11,872 nt of DNA from an uncultured Enterobacter sp. (GCA_946477805.1 CAMKZP010000054.1:1-11872), one strand, 5' to 3'. Shown: positions 1 to 6,469, counted from the stretch's first letter. Made by a program: numbers and translations. The notes: generated by a model from the letters alone, not told the origin.

Positions 1-519
1 CATACACCTTAGCAGATGGAGCAACACCACATTGTGCGCCGCTTCGGTGACGGCAATTTGATACTGGACAACGGCACTGGACTCGGCGTCTAAGTCGCCG
101 GACTGCTGTGCCCGTTCAATGGCCTGATGCAGCTCGCGGATACGCACGCGATCTTCATCATTGCTGCGAAGGGCGGCGTAATAGGCCGCGATACCTTCAA
201 GCGCGTGACGGGTCTCAAGCAGATCAAACTGGGATTCTGGGTGGTCAGAGAGAAGTTCTACCAGCGGATCGCTGAAGCTCTGCCACAGGCTGTTTTGCAC
301 AAAGGTTCCGCCGCCCTGGCGACGAAGCAGCAAGCCCTTTGCTTCGAGACGTTGAATCGCCTCACGCAGAGAGGGACGTGAAACGTCGAACTGTTTTGCC
401 AGCTCGCGTTCTGGCGGAAGTTTTTCACCCGGGCGCAGTGTCCCTTCGAGGATCAAAAACTCCAGCTGCTGCTCAATCACATCGGAAAGTTTTGGTTGGC
501 GAATTTTGCTGTAGGCCAT
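1..519 (-). CDS. pdhR: Pyruvate dehydrogenase complex repressor PdhR (partial, C-terminus beyond window)
   Basis: PdhR is a GntR/FadR-family repressor that senses pyruvate and controls pdhR-aceEF-lpd and respiratory genes. Reading the minus strand from an ATG at 517-519 gives 173 residues, open to the window edge; the E. coli protein has 254, so about the last 80 are missing. The N-terminus (MAYSKIRQPKLSDVIEQQLE) is as I remember E. coli PdhR. A winged helix-turn-helix spans roughly residues 9-77, with the typical LPPERELAKQF and SRPSLREAIQRLEAKG stretches. The start of the FCD effector-binding domain follows from about residue 95 (LLETRHALEG). An AGGGAA ribosome binding site (521-526) sits just upstream of the start. 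Its own operator lies between promoter and gene, so autorepression is expected. Identification is certain; only truncation limits it. Confidence 0.97.
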   Translation of the reverse strand, partial: MAYSKIRQPKLSDVIEQQLEFLILEGTLRPGEKLPPERELAKQFDVSRPSLREAIQRLEAKGLLLRRQGGGTFVQNSLWQSFSDPLVELLSDHPESQFDLLETRHALEGIAAYYAALRSNDEDRVRIRELHQAIERAQQSGDLDAESSAVVQYQIAVTEAAHNVVLLHLLRCM

Positions 520-551
520 ATTCCCTGTCTTACGCCTTTTTGCCCGGAGTC

Positions 552-568
552 AATTGGTCTTACCAATT
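552..568. promoter_or_regulatory. PdhR operator (perfect 7-3-7 inverted repeat)
   Basis: AATTGGTCTTACCAATT is a perfect inverted repeat with a 3-base spacer. It matches the known PdhR consensus (ATTGGTnnnACCAAT) and, read on the minus strand, is as I remember the E. coli pdhR operator. It lies about 10-27 bases downstream of the inferred pdhR start point, a roadblock position suited to autorepression that pyruvate relieves. Confidence 0.93.
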
Positions 569-584
569 TCAAGTTCGTATCGCT

Positions 585-613
585 AAAGTAACAAAGTATT
601 CACCTTCTGTCCA
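585..613 (-). promoter_or_regulatory. pdhR sigma-70 promoter
   Basis: On the minus strand a -35 element TGGACA (608-613) and a -10 element TACTTT (585-590) are separated by 17 bases. This puts the start point near 578, directly before the PdhR operator. This is the expected main promoter of the pdhR-aceE-aceF-lpd operon, whose other genes lie off the left edge. The assignment rests on hexamer match, spacing and position relative to the operator. Confidence 0.7.
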
Positions 614-621
614 TATTGGTT

Positions 622-635
622 TTGATTGAAATCAG
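622..635. promoter_or_regulatory. Candidate FNR box upstream of pdhR promoter
   Basis: TTGATTGAAATCAG matches the FNR consensus TTGAT-N4-ATCAA at 9 of 10 positions. Its centre is about 50 bases upstream of the inferred pdhR start point, just outside the -35 element. Anaerobic repression of the pyruvate dehydrogenase operon is established for E. coli, so an FNR site here would make sense. Binding itself is inferred. Confidence 0.5.
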
Positions 636-856
636 TAAACCCTGCACATTTTAACAACCTTACAGAAATAACGTTTCAGTAATGTAACTTTGCACAAATG
701 AGTTAGTTACTACCAAAGAGGCAGTTTTAACCTTAATGAAACGAAGGTTTTTGCAATCTGAAGCGATTCAACAAGGCAAATAATGAAAATTCGCCCACTT
801 ATGGAGCATTTCTATTCTATAGGTTGGGTATGAAGGGTTAACGGACCGATTTACAA

Positions 857-1009
857 ATGCTTTCTTTTTATTCAAGTCGTCATCGTCCCTTCATAAAGCA
901 GGTGCATTCGCTGTCGCTTATCACTATTCTTGCGCTTACGGAAGTCATCTCCGCTTTTTTCGGTCTCGTTAACCGTAAAGAAATAAATACAGAATATGGA
1001 CTTTCATAA
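857..1009 (+). CDS. Possible small membrane protein in the pdhR-aroP interval (unrecognised)
   Basis: An ATG-initiated ORF of 50 codons ends with TAA inside the aroP control region. The peptide has a basic N-terminus (Arg8, Arg10, Lys14) and a hydrophobic stretch at about residues 18-38 that could form one membrane helix, interrupted by Glu29. A polar tail follows. An in-frame stop at 839-841 makes ATG 857 the first possible start. I see no good ribosome binding site: the nearest purine run (AAGGG, 833-837) is about 20 bases away. Its last codons overlap both TyrR-box-like sequences, so it would need a promoter upstream of the TyrR-controlled one. I do not recognise it. It may be a chance ORF or a small membrane protein. 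Confidence 0.25.
   Translation: MLSFYSSRHRPFIKQVHSLSLITILALTEVISAFFGLVNRKEINTEYGLS
974..991. promoter_or_regulatory. Candidate TyrR box, upstream copy
   Basis: CGTAAA-N6-AATACA matches the TyrR consensus TGTAAA-N6-TTTACA at 9 of 12 fixed positions and keeps the essential G-N14-C. It lies about 70 bases before the aroP start codon. In E. coli, aroP is repressed by TyrR with aromatic amino acids through two adjacent boxes. Confidence 0.55.
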
Positions 1010-1014
1010 TTACA
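997..1014. promoter_or_regulatory. Candidate TyrR box, downstream copy
   Basis: TGGACT-N6-ATTACA matches the TyrR consensus at 8 of 12 positions and also keeps G-N14-C. It starts 5 bases after the first box, so the centres are 23 bases apart. That is the spacing of paired strong and weak TyrR boxes at TyrR-controlled promoters, and the pairing is the main reason to believe both sites. I could not place a convincing sigma-70 promoter among them. Confidence 0.5.
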
Positions 1015-1055
1015 CACGCACAGCGTGAACATAACAACCACACACGAGGTTTCAA

Positions 1056-2426
1056 ATGGAAGCTCAACAGCACGGCGATCGGCTAAAGCGCGGGCTTAAG
1101 AACCGCCACATACAGCTCATCGCACTGGGTGGTGCCATCGGTACTGGCCTGTTCCTGGGAAGCGCATCCGTCATCCAGTCTGCCGGTCCCGGCATTATTT
1201 TGGGTTACGCTATCGCCGGTTTTATTGCCTTTCTGATCATGCGCCAGCTGGGTGAAATGGTCGTTGAAGAGCCTGTAGCAGGCTCATTCAGCCACTTTGC
1301 CTATAAATACTGGGGCAGCTTTGCCGGTTTTGCTTCAGGCTGGAATTACTGGGTGCTGTACGTTCTGGTTGCCATGGCTGAACTGACCGCCGTCGGCAAG
1401 TATATTCAGTTCTGGTATCCGGAGATCCCAACGTGGGCTTCCGCTGCCGCCTTCTTCGTCCTGATCAACGCCATTAACCTCACCAACGTAAAAGTGTTCG
1501 GAGAGATGGAGTTCTGGTTCGCCATTATTAAAGTGGTGGCCGTTGTAGCGATGATCGTCTTCGGCGGCTGGCTGCTGTTCAGCGGCAACGGTGGCCCGCA
1601 GGCCACGGTGCGCAACCTCTGGGAGCAGGGCGGGTTCTTGCCTCACGGCATGACCGGCCTGGTCATGATGATGGCCATCATTATGTTCTCCTTTGGCGGT
1701 CTGGAGCTGGTGGGGATCACCGCCGCGGAAGCCGACAACCCGGAGCAGAGCATCCCGAAAGCGACCAACCAGGTTATCTACCGCATCCTGATCTTCTACG
1801 TGGGCTCGCTGGCCGTGCTGCTTTCCCTGATGCCGTGGACGCGCGTCACCGCTGACGTCAGCCCGTTCGTGCTGATCTTCCACGAGCTGGGCGACACCCT
1901 CGTGGCGAACGCGCTCAACGTGGTTGTTCTGACCGCTGCGCTGTCCGTTTATAACAGCTGCGTTTACTGCAACAGCCGCATGCTGTTCGGTCTGGCCCAG
2001 CAGGGTAACGCCCCGAAAGCGCTGCTTAACGTGGATAAACGCGGCGTGCCGGTCAACACCATTATCGTGTCAGCGGTAGTGACCGCGCTCTGCGTGCTGA
2101 TTAACTACCTGGCGCCGGAATCCGCCTTTGGCCTGCTGATGGCGCTGGTGGTCTCTGCGCTGGTGATCAACTGGGCGATGATTAGCCTGGCGCACATCAA
2201 GTTCCGCCGCGCCAAGCAGCAGCAGGGTGTGACCACCCGCTTCCCTGCCCTGCTTTATCCGCTGGGTAACTGGGTATGCCTGGCGTTTATGGCGGCGGTA
2301 CTGGTCATCATGTTGATTACCCCGGGCATGGCCATTTCCGTTTACCTGATCCCGGTCTGGATTGCGATCCTCGGCGTGGGCTATATGGTTAAGCAGAAAA
2401 AACAGAAAGCGGTGAAAGCGCACTAA
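1056..2426 (+). CDS. aroP: Aromatic amino acid:proton symporter AroP
   Basis: AroP is an inner-membrane permease of the amino acid-polyamine-organocation superfamily. It takes up phenylalanine, tyrosine and tryptophan with protons. The 456-residue protein (457 in E. coli) has the family N-terminus: a short cytoplasmic lead (KRGLKNRHIQ), then the substrate-binding glycine-rich helix GGAIGTGLFLGSA at about residues 25-37. About 12 hydrophobic segments follow, including GASGWNYWVLYVLVAMAEL-like helix III and FSFGGLELVGITAAEA near residue 215. ATG 1056 is supported by ACGAGGT at 1044-1050 and by alignment with the remembered E. coli start. It is transcribed away from pdhR, alone, and a hairpin follows its stop codon. 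Two TyrR-box-like sites upstream suggest repression by aromatic amino acids. PheP is the nearest alternative, but the context next to pdhR fixes AroP. Confidence 0.97.
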   Translation: MEAQQHGDRLKRGLKNRHIQLIALGGAIGTGLFLGSASVIQSAGPGIILGYAIAGFIAFLIMRQLGEMVVEEPVAGSFSHFAYKYWGSFAGFASGWNYWVLYVLVAMAELTAVGKYIQFWYPEIPTWASAAAFFVLINAINLTNVKVFGEMEFWFAIIKVVAVVAMIVFGGWLLFSGNGGPQATVRNLWEQGGFLPHGMTGLVMMMAIIMFSFGGLELVGITAAEADNPEQSIPKATNQVIYRILIFYVGSLAVLLSLMPWTRVTADVSPFVLIFHELGDTLVANALNVVVLTAALSVYNSCVYCNSRMLFGLAQQGNAPKALLNVDKRGVPVNTIIVSAVVTALCVLINYLAPESAFGLLMALVVSALVINWAMISLAHIKFRRAKQQQGVTTRFPALLYPLGNWVCLAFMAAVLVIMLITPGMAISVYLIPVWIAILGVGYMVKQKKQKAVKAH

Positions 2427-2433
2427 CTTTCTC

Positions 2434-2465
2434 CACGCTGTACCCGGTTTCACGGGTACAGCGTG
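2434..2465 (+). terminator. aroP transcription terminator hairpin
   Basis: Seven bases after the aroP stop, CACGCTGTACCCG and CGGGTACAGCGTG form a perfect 13-base-pair stem with a 6-base loop, followed by TTGTT. The T-tract is weak but the stem is very stable. It should separate aroP from the sugar module downstream. Confidence 0.75.
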
Positions 2466-2500
2466 TTGTTACCTTCCTCACAAATTCTCGCCTACAGCAA

Positions 2501-2541
2501 TTTTATCCATATCACCGCCTCTATCCTGCAACGCATATATT
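2501..2541 (+). promoter_or_regulatory. Candidate CRP-dependent promoter of the symporter-GH43 pair
   Basis: A TATATT -10 element (2536-2541) has no recognisable -35 hexamer 16-18 bases upstream. A CRP-like sequence TTTTA-N6-TCACC (2501-2516), with a good right half and poor left half against TGTGA-N6-TCACA, is centred about 40 bases before the inferred start point near 2548. That is close to the -41.5 position of class II CRP activation. Catabolite control of a sugar-uptake operon would be expected. The call is inference from weak matches. Confidence 0.35.
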
Positions 2542-2590
2542 CGTGAGCCAGCGAATAATTCTCTCCATACCGAAAACCGGAGAGCTGTCG

Positions 2591-3988
2591 ATGGATAACA
2601 ACAAACTGTCAGTAAAAGAAAAGATCGGCTATGGCATGGGTGACGCGGGATGCAACATCATCTTCGGCGCCATCATGTTGTTTGTTAACTATTTTTATAC
2701 GGATATTTTTGGACTGGCTCCTGCGCTGGTGGGTGTGCTGCTGCTGTCTGTCCGCGTGATTGACGCCGTAACGGACCCGATAATGGGCGCGATTGCCGAC
2801 CGCACCCGCAGCAAATATGGCCGCTTTCGTCCATGGCTGCTGTGGATTGCCTTCCCCTACGCGCTGTTCAGCATCCTGATGTTTACCACGCCGGACTGGA
2901 GCTATAACAGCAAAGTTATCTATGCCTTTGTTACCTATTTCCTGCTGTCGCTGACCTATACGGCCATCAATATTCCCTACTGCTCGCTGGGCGGCGTCAT
3001 TACCAACGATCCGAAAGAGCGCGTTGCCTGCCAGTCGTATCGTTTTGTGATGGTCGGTATCGCCACGCTGCTGCTGTCGCTGACGCTGCTGCCGATGGCC
3101 GACTGGTTCGGCGGCGATAACAAAGCCAAAGGCTACCAGATGGCGATGACCGTGCTGGCGCTGATTGGCACCTGCATGTTCCTGTTCAGCTTCGCCACCG
3201 TGCGCGAGCGCGTGCGCCCGGCCGTGCAGACCAACGACGAGCTGAAAAACGACCTCAAAGACGTATGGAAAAACGACCAGTGGGTGCGCATCCTGCTGCT
3301 GACGCTCTGCAACGTCTGCCCGGGCTTTATCCGCATGGCCGCCACCATGTATTACGTCACCTGGGTGATGGGCCAGAGCACGCATTTCGCCACCCTGTTT
3401 ATCAGCCTGGGCGTCGTGGGCATGATGCTCGGCAGCGTGCTGGCGAAAGTGCTCACTGACCGCTGGTGTAAGCTGAAGGTGTTCTTCTGGACCAACATCG
3501 TGCTGGCGATTTTCTCCTGCGCCTTCTACTTCTTCGACCCGAAGGCCACCGTCACCATCGTGGTGCTCTACTTCCTGCTGAACGTTCTGCATCAGATCCC
3601 GTCGCCGCTGCACTGGTCGCTGATGGCCGACGTGGATGACTACGGCGAGTGGAAAACCGGGAAACGCATCACCGGGATCAGCTTCTCCGGCAACATCTTC
3701 TTCCTGAAGCTGGGGCTGGCGATTGCCGGGGCGATGGTCGGCTTCCTGCTCTCCTGGTACGGTTACGACGCCGGCGCAAAAGCGCAAAGTGCGGACGCCA
3801 TCAACGGCATCGTGCTGCTGTTCACCGTTATTCCCGGCGTGGGCTATTTACTTACCGCGGGCGTGGTACGTCTGCTGAAGGTGGACCGTGAAACGATGAA
3901 ACGCATTCAGGAAGACCTGGAAAAACGCCGCACCAATTACCGTGAACTGAGCGACTATCAGGAACTGAAAGCCGCAGAGACAAAATAA
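2591..3988 (+). CDS. GPH-family (MelB-like) glycoside:cation symporter
   Basis: This is an inner-membrane symporter of the glycoside-pentoside-hexuronide family (TC 2.A.2), nearest in type to YicJ, YagG and XynP; it probably imports a short oligosaccharide or glycoside. It has 465 residues and about 12 hydrophobic segments. The diagnostic helix II motif DAVTDPIMG (58-66) carries Asp58 and Asp62, equivalent to MelB Asp55 and Asp59, followed by RTRSKYGRFRPW (71-82). The second motif, DYGEWKTGKRITGISFS, starts at residue 350. At the position of the third MelB cation ligand, Asp124, there is Asn127 (AINIPYCSL), so sodium use is doubtful and proton coupling is possible. ATG 2591 has GGAGAG (2579-2584) six bases upstream and gives a normal-length N-terminus. 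A GTG at 2543 would add 16 unusual residues. The GH43 gene follows 10 bases later, so the two are surely co-transcribed. The exact substrate cannot be read. Confidence 0.9.
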   Translation: MDNNKLSVKEKIGYGMGDAGCNIIFGAIMLFVNYFYTDIFGLAPALVGVLLLSVRVIDAVTDPIMGAIADRTRSKYGRFRPWLLWIAFPYALFSILMFTTPDWSYNSKVIYAFVTYFLLSLTYTAINIPYCSLGGVITNDPKERVACQSYRFVMVGIATLLLSLTLLPMADWFGGDNKAKGYQMAMTVLALIGTCMFLFSFATVRERVRPAVQTNDELKNDLKDVWKNDQWVRILLLTLCNVCPGFIRMAATMYYVTWVMGQSTHFATLFISLGVVGMMLGSVLAKVLTDRWCKLKVFFWTNIVLAIFSCAFYFFDPKATVTIVVLYFLLNVLHQIPSPLHWSLMADVDDYGEWKTGKRITGISFSGNIFFLKLGLAIAGAMVGFLLSWYGYDAGAKAQSADAINGIVLLFTVIPGVGYLLTAGVVRLLKVDRETMKRIQEDLEKRRTNYRELSDYQELKAAETK

Positions 3989-3998
3989 GGAGAGCCAA

Positions 3999-4949
3999 AT
4001 GCATCCGTGGCCAAACCCGTTTATTGAACAACGCGCTGATCCGTATATTTTGCATCACGAGGGACAATACTATTTTATAGCCTCAGTACCAGAGTACGAC
4101 AGGCTGGCGATCCGCCGCGCTGACACGCTGGAAGGGCTGCGCAGCGCTGACGAGGTGGTGGTCTGGCGTAAGCCCGACAGCGGCCCGATGAGCCAGCTCA
4201 TCTGGGCGCCGGAGCTGCACCACATCGACGGGAAGTGGTACATCTATTTTGCGGCGACGCACACCCAGGCGCTCGACACGCTCGGGATGTTCCAGCACCG
4301 CATGTTCGCAATTGAGTGCGCAGACCGCGATCCGCTCACCGGCGCGTGGGAGGAAAAAGGGCAAATCAAAACGCCTTTTGACACCTTCGCGCTGGACGCT
4401 ACCACCTTTGTTCATCAGGGCAAACGCTGGTATCTGTGGGCGCAAAAAGCCCCGGATATCTCCGGCAACTCCAACCTCTACCTGTGTGAAATGGAAAACC
4501 CGTGGACGCTCAAGGGCGAGCCGGTGATGCTCAGCAAGCCGGAGTATGAGTGGGAGTGCCGCGGATTTCGGGTTAACGAGGGCCCGGCGGTGCTGGTACA
4601 CGGCAACAAGCTGTTTATCAGCTACTCGGCCAGCGCCACCGATGAAAACTACTGCATGGGATTACTGTGGACAGAAATGCGCGCCGACCCGCAAAACCCG
4701 GCAAACTGGCATAAATCTCCGCGCCCGGTATTCGTCACCAGCGATGAGAATCGCCAGTACGGGCCGGGCCACAACAGCTTCACGAAGACGCCGGAAGGGG
4801 AAGATGTGCTGGTGTATCACGCGCGTAATTACACCGAAATTGAGGGCGACCCGCTGTACGATCCGAACCGCCATACCCGAATGAAGCTTGTCCGCTGGGA
4901 CGAAAACGGGATGCCTGATTTTGGCATCCCGCCTGCCGATACGTACTAA
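3999..4949 (+). CDS. Glycoside hydrolase family 43 protein (arabinofuranosidase or beta-xylosidase type)
   Basis: This is a 316-residue single-domain five-bladed beta-propeller glycosidase of family GH43, which cleaves arabinofuranosides or xylosides with inversion. The expected catalytic triad is visible: general base Asp14 (ADPYI), pKa-modulating Asp133 (ALDATTF) and general acid Glu194 (NEGP). Other family marks are IWAPELHHIDGKWYIYFAA (68-86) and GPGHNSF (255-261), whose His258 is the usual active-site or metal ligand. There is no signal peptide, so it acts in the cytoplasm on sugars brought in by the symporter encoded 10 bases upstream. It is much shorter than YagH/XynB-type GH43 enzymes (about 540 residues) and lacks their C-terminal beta-sandwich. 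ATG 3999 has AAGGAG (3987-3992) six bases before it, overlapping the symporter stop. It converges on ampE with an 18-base gap. Arabinoside versus xyloside specificity cannot be decided here. Confidence 0.88.
   Translation: MHPWPNPFIEQRADPYILHHEGQYYFIASVPEYDRLAIRRADTLEGLRSADEVVVWRKPDSGPMSQLIWAPELHHIDGKWYIYFAATHTQALDTLGMFQHRMFAIECADRDPLTGAWEEKGQIKTPFDTFALDATTFVHQGKRWYLWAQKAPDISGNSNLYLCEMENPWTLKGEPVMLSKPEYEWECRGFRVNEGPAVLVHGNKLFISYSASATDENYCMGLLWTEMRADPQNPANWHKSPRPVFVTSDENRQYGPGHNSFTKTPEGEDVLVYHARNYTEIEGDPLYDPNRHTRMKLVRWDENGMPDFGIPPADTY
4903..4931 (-). terminator. ampDE terminator inside the GH43 coding sequence
   Basis: CGGGATGCC (4907-4915) and GGCATCCCG (4923-4931) form a perfect 9-base-pair stem with a 7-base loop. 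On the minus strand the stem is followed at once by TTTT (4903-4906), giving a short intrinsic terminator about 37 bases beyond the ampE stop. On the plus strand there is no T-tract. The element encodes GH43 residues around 303-311, close to its C-terminus. Confidence 0.6.
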
Positions 4950-4967
4950 CCGATGCGGCGCGCTGGC

Positions 4968-5822
4968 CTACACCAGCGTGCCGTAAATGGTCAGCAACGC
5001 CACGATAACCACTACCACAAACGACGTTTTCTTCGCCATGGAGACGGCCGCTTTTGGCGTTTCCACTTTGTCCGCATGCGGTTCACGCGCCAGCGAAAAC
5101 TGCGCCAGGCGCGTCAAGACGTGATACTGCGAGGTATGGCGATCGCCCAAAGAGGCAAACCACGCGGGGAGCGCTTTTTCACCGTGGCCAATCAGGGCAT
5201 ACACCACGCCGACTAACCGCACCGGGATCCAGTCCAGCACGTGCAGAATGGCGTCAATGCCTGACAGCAGGCGCTCGTGTGGCGTCAGGTAGCGCGCCAG
5301 CCAGGTCTGCCAGGCGCGCAGAAACGCATAGCCCATCAGCAGCACCGGCCCCCACGGGCCACCCACCACAAACCAGAACAGCGGTGCCAGATAGTAGCGG
5401 AAGTTAATCCACAGCAGCGCGTTTTGCAGCTCGCGCAGGAATTCGCGCTCGTTGCAATCCGGCGGCACGCCGTGGATCAGGGTCAGCTCGCTCGCCATTG
5501 CGCTGCGCGCGTGGGCGTCGTCGCGGGACGCCGCTTTCAGGTAAGCGTGGTAGTGCAGACGCACCTTGCCCGCACCAATACAGAGCACGCCGAGCAGGAT
5601 CCACACCACCAGCAGCGGCACGTTGAAAAAGAGCCCGTACAGCGCGCGCAGCAGCAGGAAGGTAATGAGCATTACGCCAGCCATCATCAGCAGCGTACGC
5701 AGCATGGAAAAATGTTTGATCCGGCGGAACATCACCTCCAGCCGGTGATCCAGGTGCCAGTGTTCGCCCAGCTTGAACAGGCGTTCAGCGATCATAACCA
5801 GTAGCATGGTAAACAACGTCAT
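4968..5822 (-). CDS. ampE: Inner-membrane protein AmpE (beta-lactamase regulatory protein)
   Basis: AmpE is an integral inner-membrane protein encoded with AmpD and classically linked to control of ampC beta-lactamase; its biochemical activity is not settled. The 284-residue length equals that of E. coli AmpE, and the start MTLFTMLLVMIAERLFKLGEHW-type N-terminus is diagnostic. Hydrophobic segments lie at about 43-60, 66-84, 143-165 and 266-283, with a possible one near 196-212. The soluble loops carry the conserved ALLWINFRYYLAPLFWFVVGGPWGP region (135-159). Its ATG overlaps the ampD stop by four bases (ATGA), and an AAGGAG five bases upstream lies within the last ampD codons, so translation is coupled. 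It ends 18 bases from the convergent GH43 gene. Confidence 0.96.
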   Translation of the reverse strand: MTLFTMLLVMIAERLFKLGEHWHLDHRLEVMFRRIKHFSMLRTLLMMAGVMLITFLLLRALYGLFFNVPLLVVWILLGVLCIGAGKVRLHYHAYLKAASRDDAHARSAMASELTLIHGVPPDCNEREFLRELQNALLWINFRYYLAPLFWFVVGGPWGPVLLMGYAFLRAWQTWLARYLTPHERLLSGIDAILHVLDWIPVRLVGVVYALIGHGEKALPAWFASLGDRHTSQYHVLTRLAQFSLAREPHADKVETPKAAVSMAKKTSFVVVVIVALLTIYGTLV

Positions 5823-6382
5823 GTCATCTCCTTATCTGACGAGGCGGTAAGCATGGCGCGAAACCGGGACCAGTCAAACGCCGGGCCGGGATCGGTTTTT
5901 CTTTCCGGGGCAATATCGCTGTGCCCGGTAATATTCTCCGCAATCGAAGGGTAAAGCCCGATGAGCGTTTGGGTAACGGCAGCCAGCCGCTGATACTGTG
6001 CATCGGTGTAAGGCGTGGTATCCGTTCCTTCCAGCTCAATGCCGATGGAAAAATCGTTGCAGCGCTCGCGCCCCTGATACAACGACACGCCCGCATGCCA
6101 GGCGCGCTTATCAAAAGGAACATACTGAACCACCTCGCCATCACGACGAATCAGACAGTGAGCCGACACGCGCAGATGGGCAATTTCAGCAAAGAAAGGA
6201 TGAGCAGTGGGATCTATCGTTCCCGTGAATAACGCGTCGATCCACGGGCCACCAAACTCGCCCGGCGGGAGACTGATATTATGAACCACCAGCAGTGTGG
6301 GCTTTTCATCCTCCGGGCGGCAATCGTGGTGCGGCGAGGGCACATGCCGCGCGTCCACCAGCCATCCGTTTTCTAACAACAT
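5819..6382 (-). CDS. ampD: 1,6-anhydro-N-acetylmuramyl-L-alanine amidase AmpD
   Basis: AmpD is a cytoplasmic zinc amidase that cuts the peptide from 1,6-anhydroMurNAc in cell-wall recycling. It thereby removes the muropeptides that activate AmpR, and its loss derepresses ampC. The 187-residue protein is complete. The zinc ligands His34 (VVHN), His154 (TGHSD) and Asp164 (KTDPGP), with Glu116 (GIELEG) and Lys162, match the numbering known for Citrobacter AmpD, so the enzyme looks active. The start at 6382 is chosen because AAGGAG (6390-6395) lies seven bases upstream and the protein then begins MLLENGWLV as in the family. An upstream TTG at 6434-6436 would add 18 foreign residues. It is first gene of ampDE and divergent from nadC across 87 bases. 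Confidence 0.97.
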   Translation of the reverse strand: MLLENGWLVDARHVPSPHHDCRPEDEKPTLLVVHNISLPPGEFGGPWIDALFTGTIDPTAHPFFAEIAHLRVSAHCLIRRDGEVVQYVPFDKRAWHAGVSLYQGRERCNDFSIGIELEGTDTTPYTDAQYQRLAAVTQTLIGLYPSIAENITGHSDIAPERKTDPGPAFDWSRFRAMLTASSDKEMT

Positions 6383-6416
6383 GCTGGAACTCCTTATGTA
6401 TGGTGCAGTTACTCGG

Positions 6417-6445
6417 TTCAGAGTAGCATGTTTCAATATTATGAT
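6417..6445 (+). promoter_or_regulatory. Candidate nadC promoter
   Basis: A -35 element TTCAGA (6417-6422, 4 of 6) and a -10 element TATGAT (6440-6445, 5 of 6) are 17 bases apart. The start point would be near 6452, before the nadC ribosome binding site. It sits in the 87-base divergent ampD-nadC gap, which must also hold the ampD promoter. I could not place that one convincingly. Confidence 0.4.
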
Positions 6446-6469
6446 TCGTTACCAATTTGGAGTTTTATC

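Noticed and set aside
127..629. Two plus-strand open frames (84 and 96 codons) across the left end.
   Set aside because: They are antisense to pdhR, which reads clearly on the minus strand as a known protein.
681..696. CRP-like sequence (TGTGC-N6-ACATT on the minus strand) upstream of pdhR.
   Set aside because: One half is good but the other is poor, and it lies about 110 bases from the inferred start point. It is too weak to list as a site.
1335..1883. A 182-codon minus-strand open frame inside aroP.
   Set aside because: Its His-, Asp- and Gln-rich composition marks it as an antisense shadow of a hydrophobic coding sequence.
2543..2590. GTG start giving the symporter 16 extra N-terminal residues.
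   Set aside because: The extension is not family-like, and GTG 2543 has no ribosome binding site and falls at about the inferred transcription start. ATG 2591 has GGAGAG at good spacing.
2609..3787. A 392-codon open frame on the minus strand opposite the symporter gene.
   Set aside because: Its product is rich in His, Gln and Arg without any domain, as is typical of the antisense of a GC-rich membrane protein gene. The plus-strand symporter explains the region.
6383..6436. TTG start extending AmpD by 18 residues.
   Set aside because: The extension overlaps the promoter gap. ATG 6382 has AAGGAG upstream and restores the family N-terminus and zinc-ligand numbering.
6428..6469. Upstream ATG extending NadC by 14 residues.
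   Set aside because: It lies between the candidate -35 and -10 elements. ATG 6470 has its own ribosome binding site and gives the 297-residue length of E. coli NadC.
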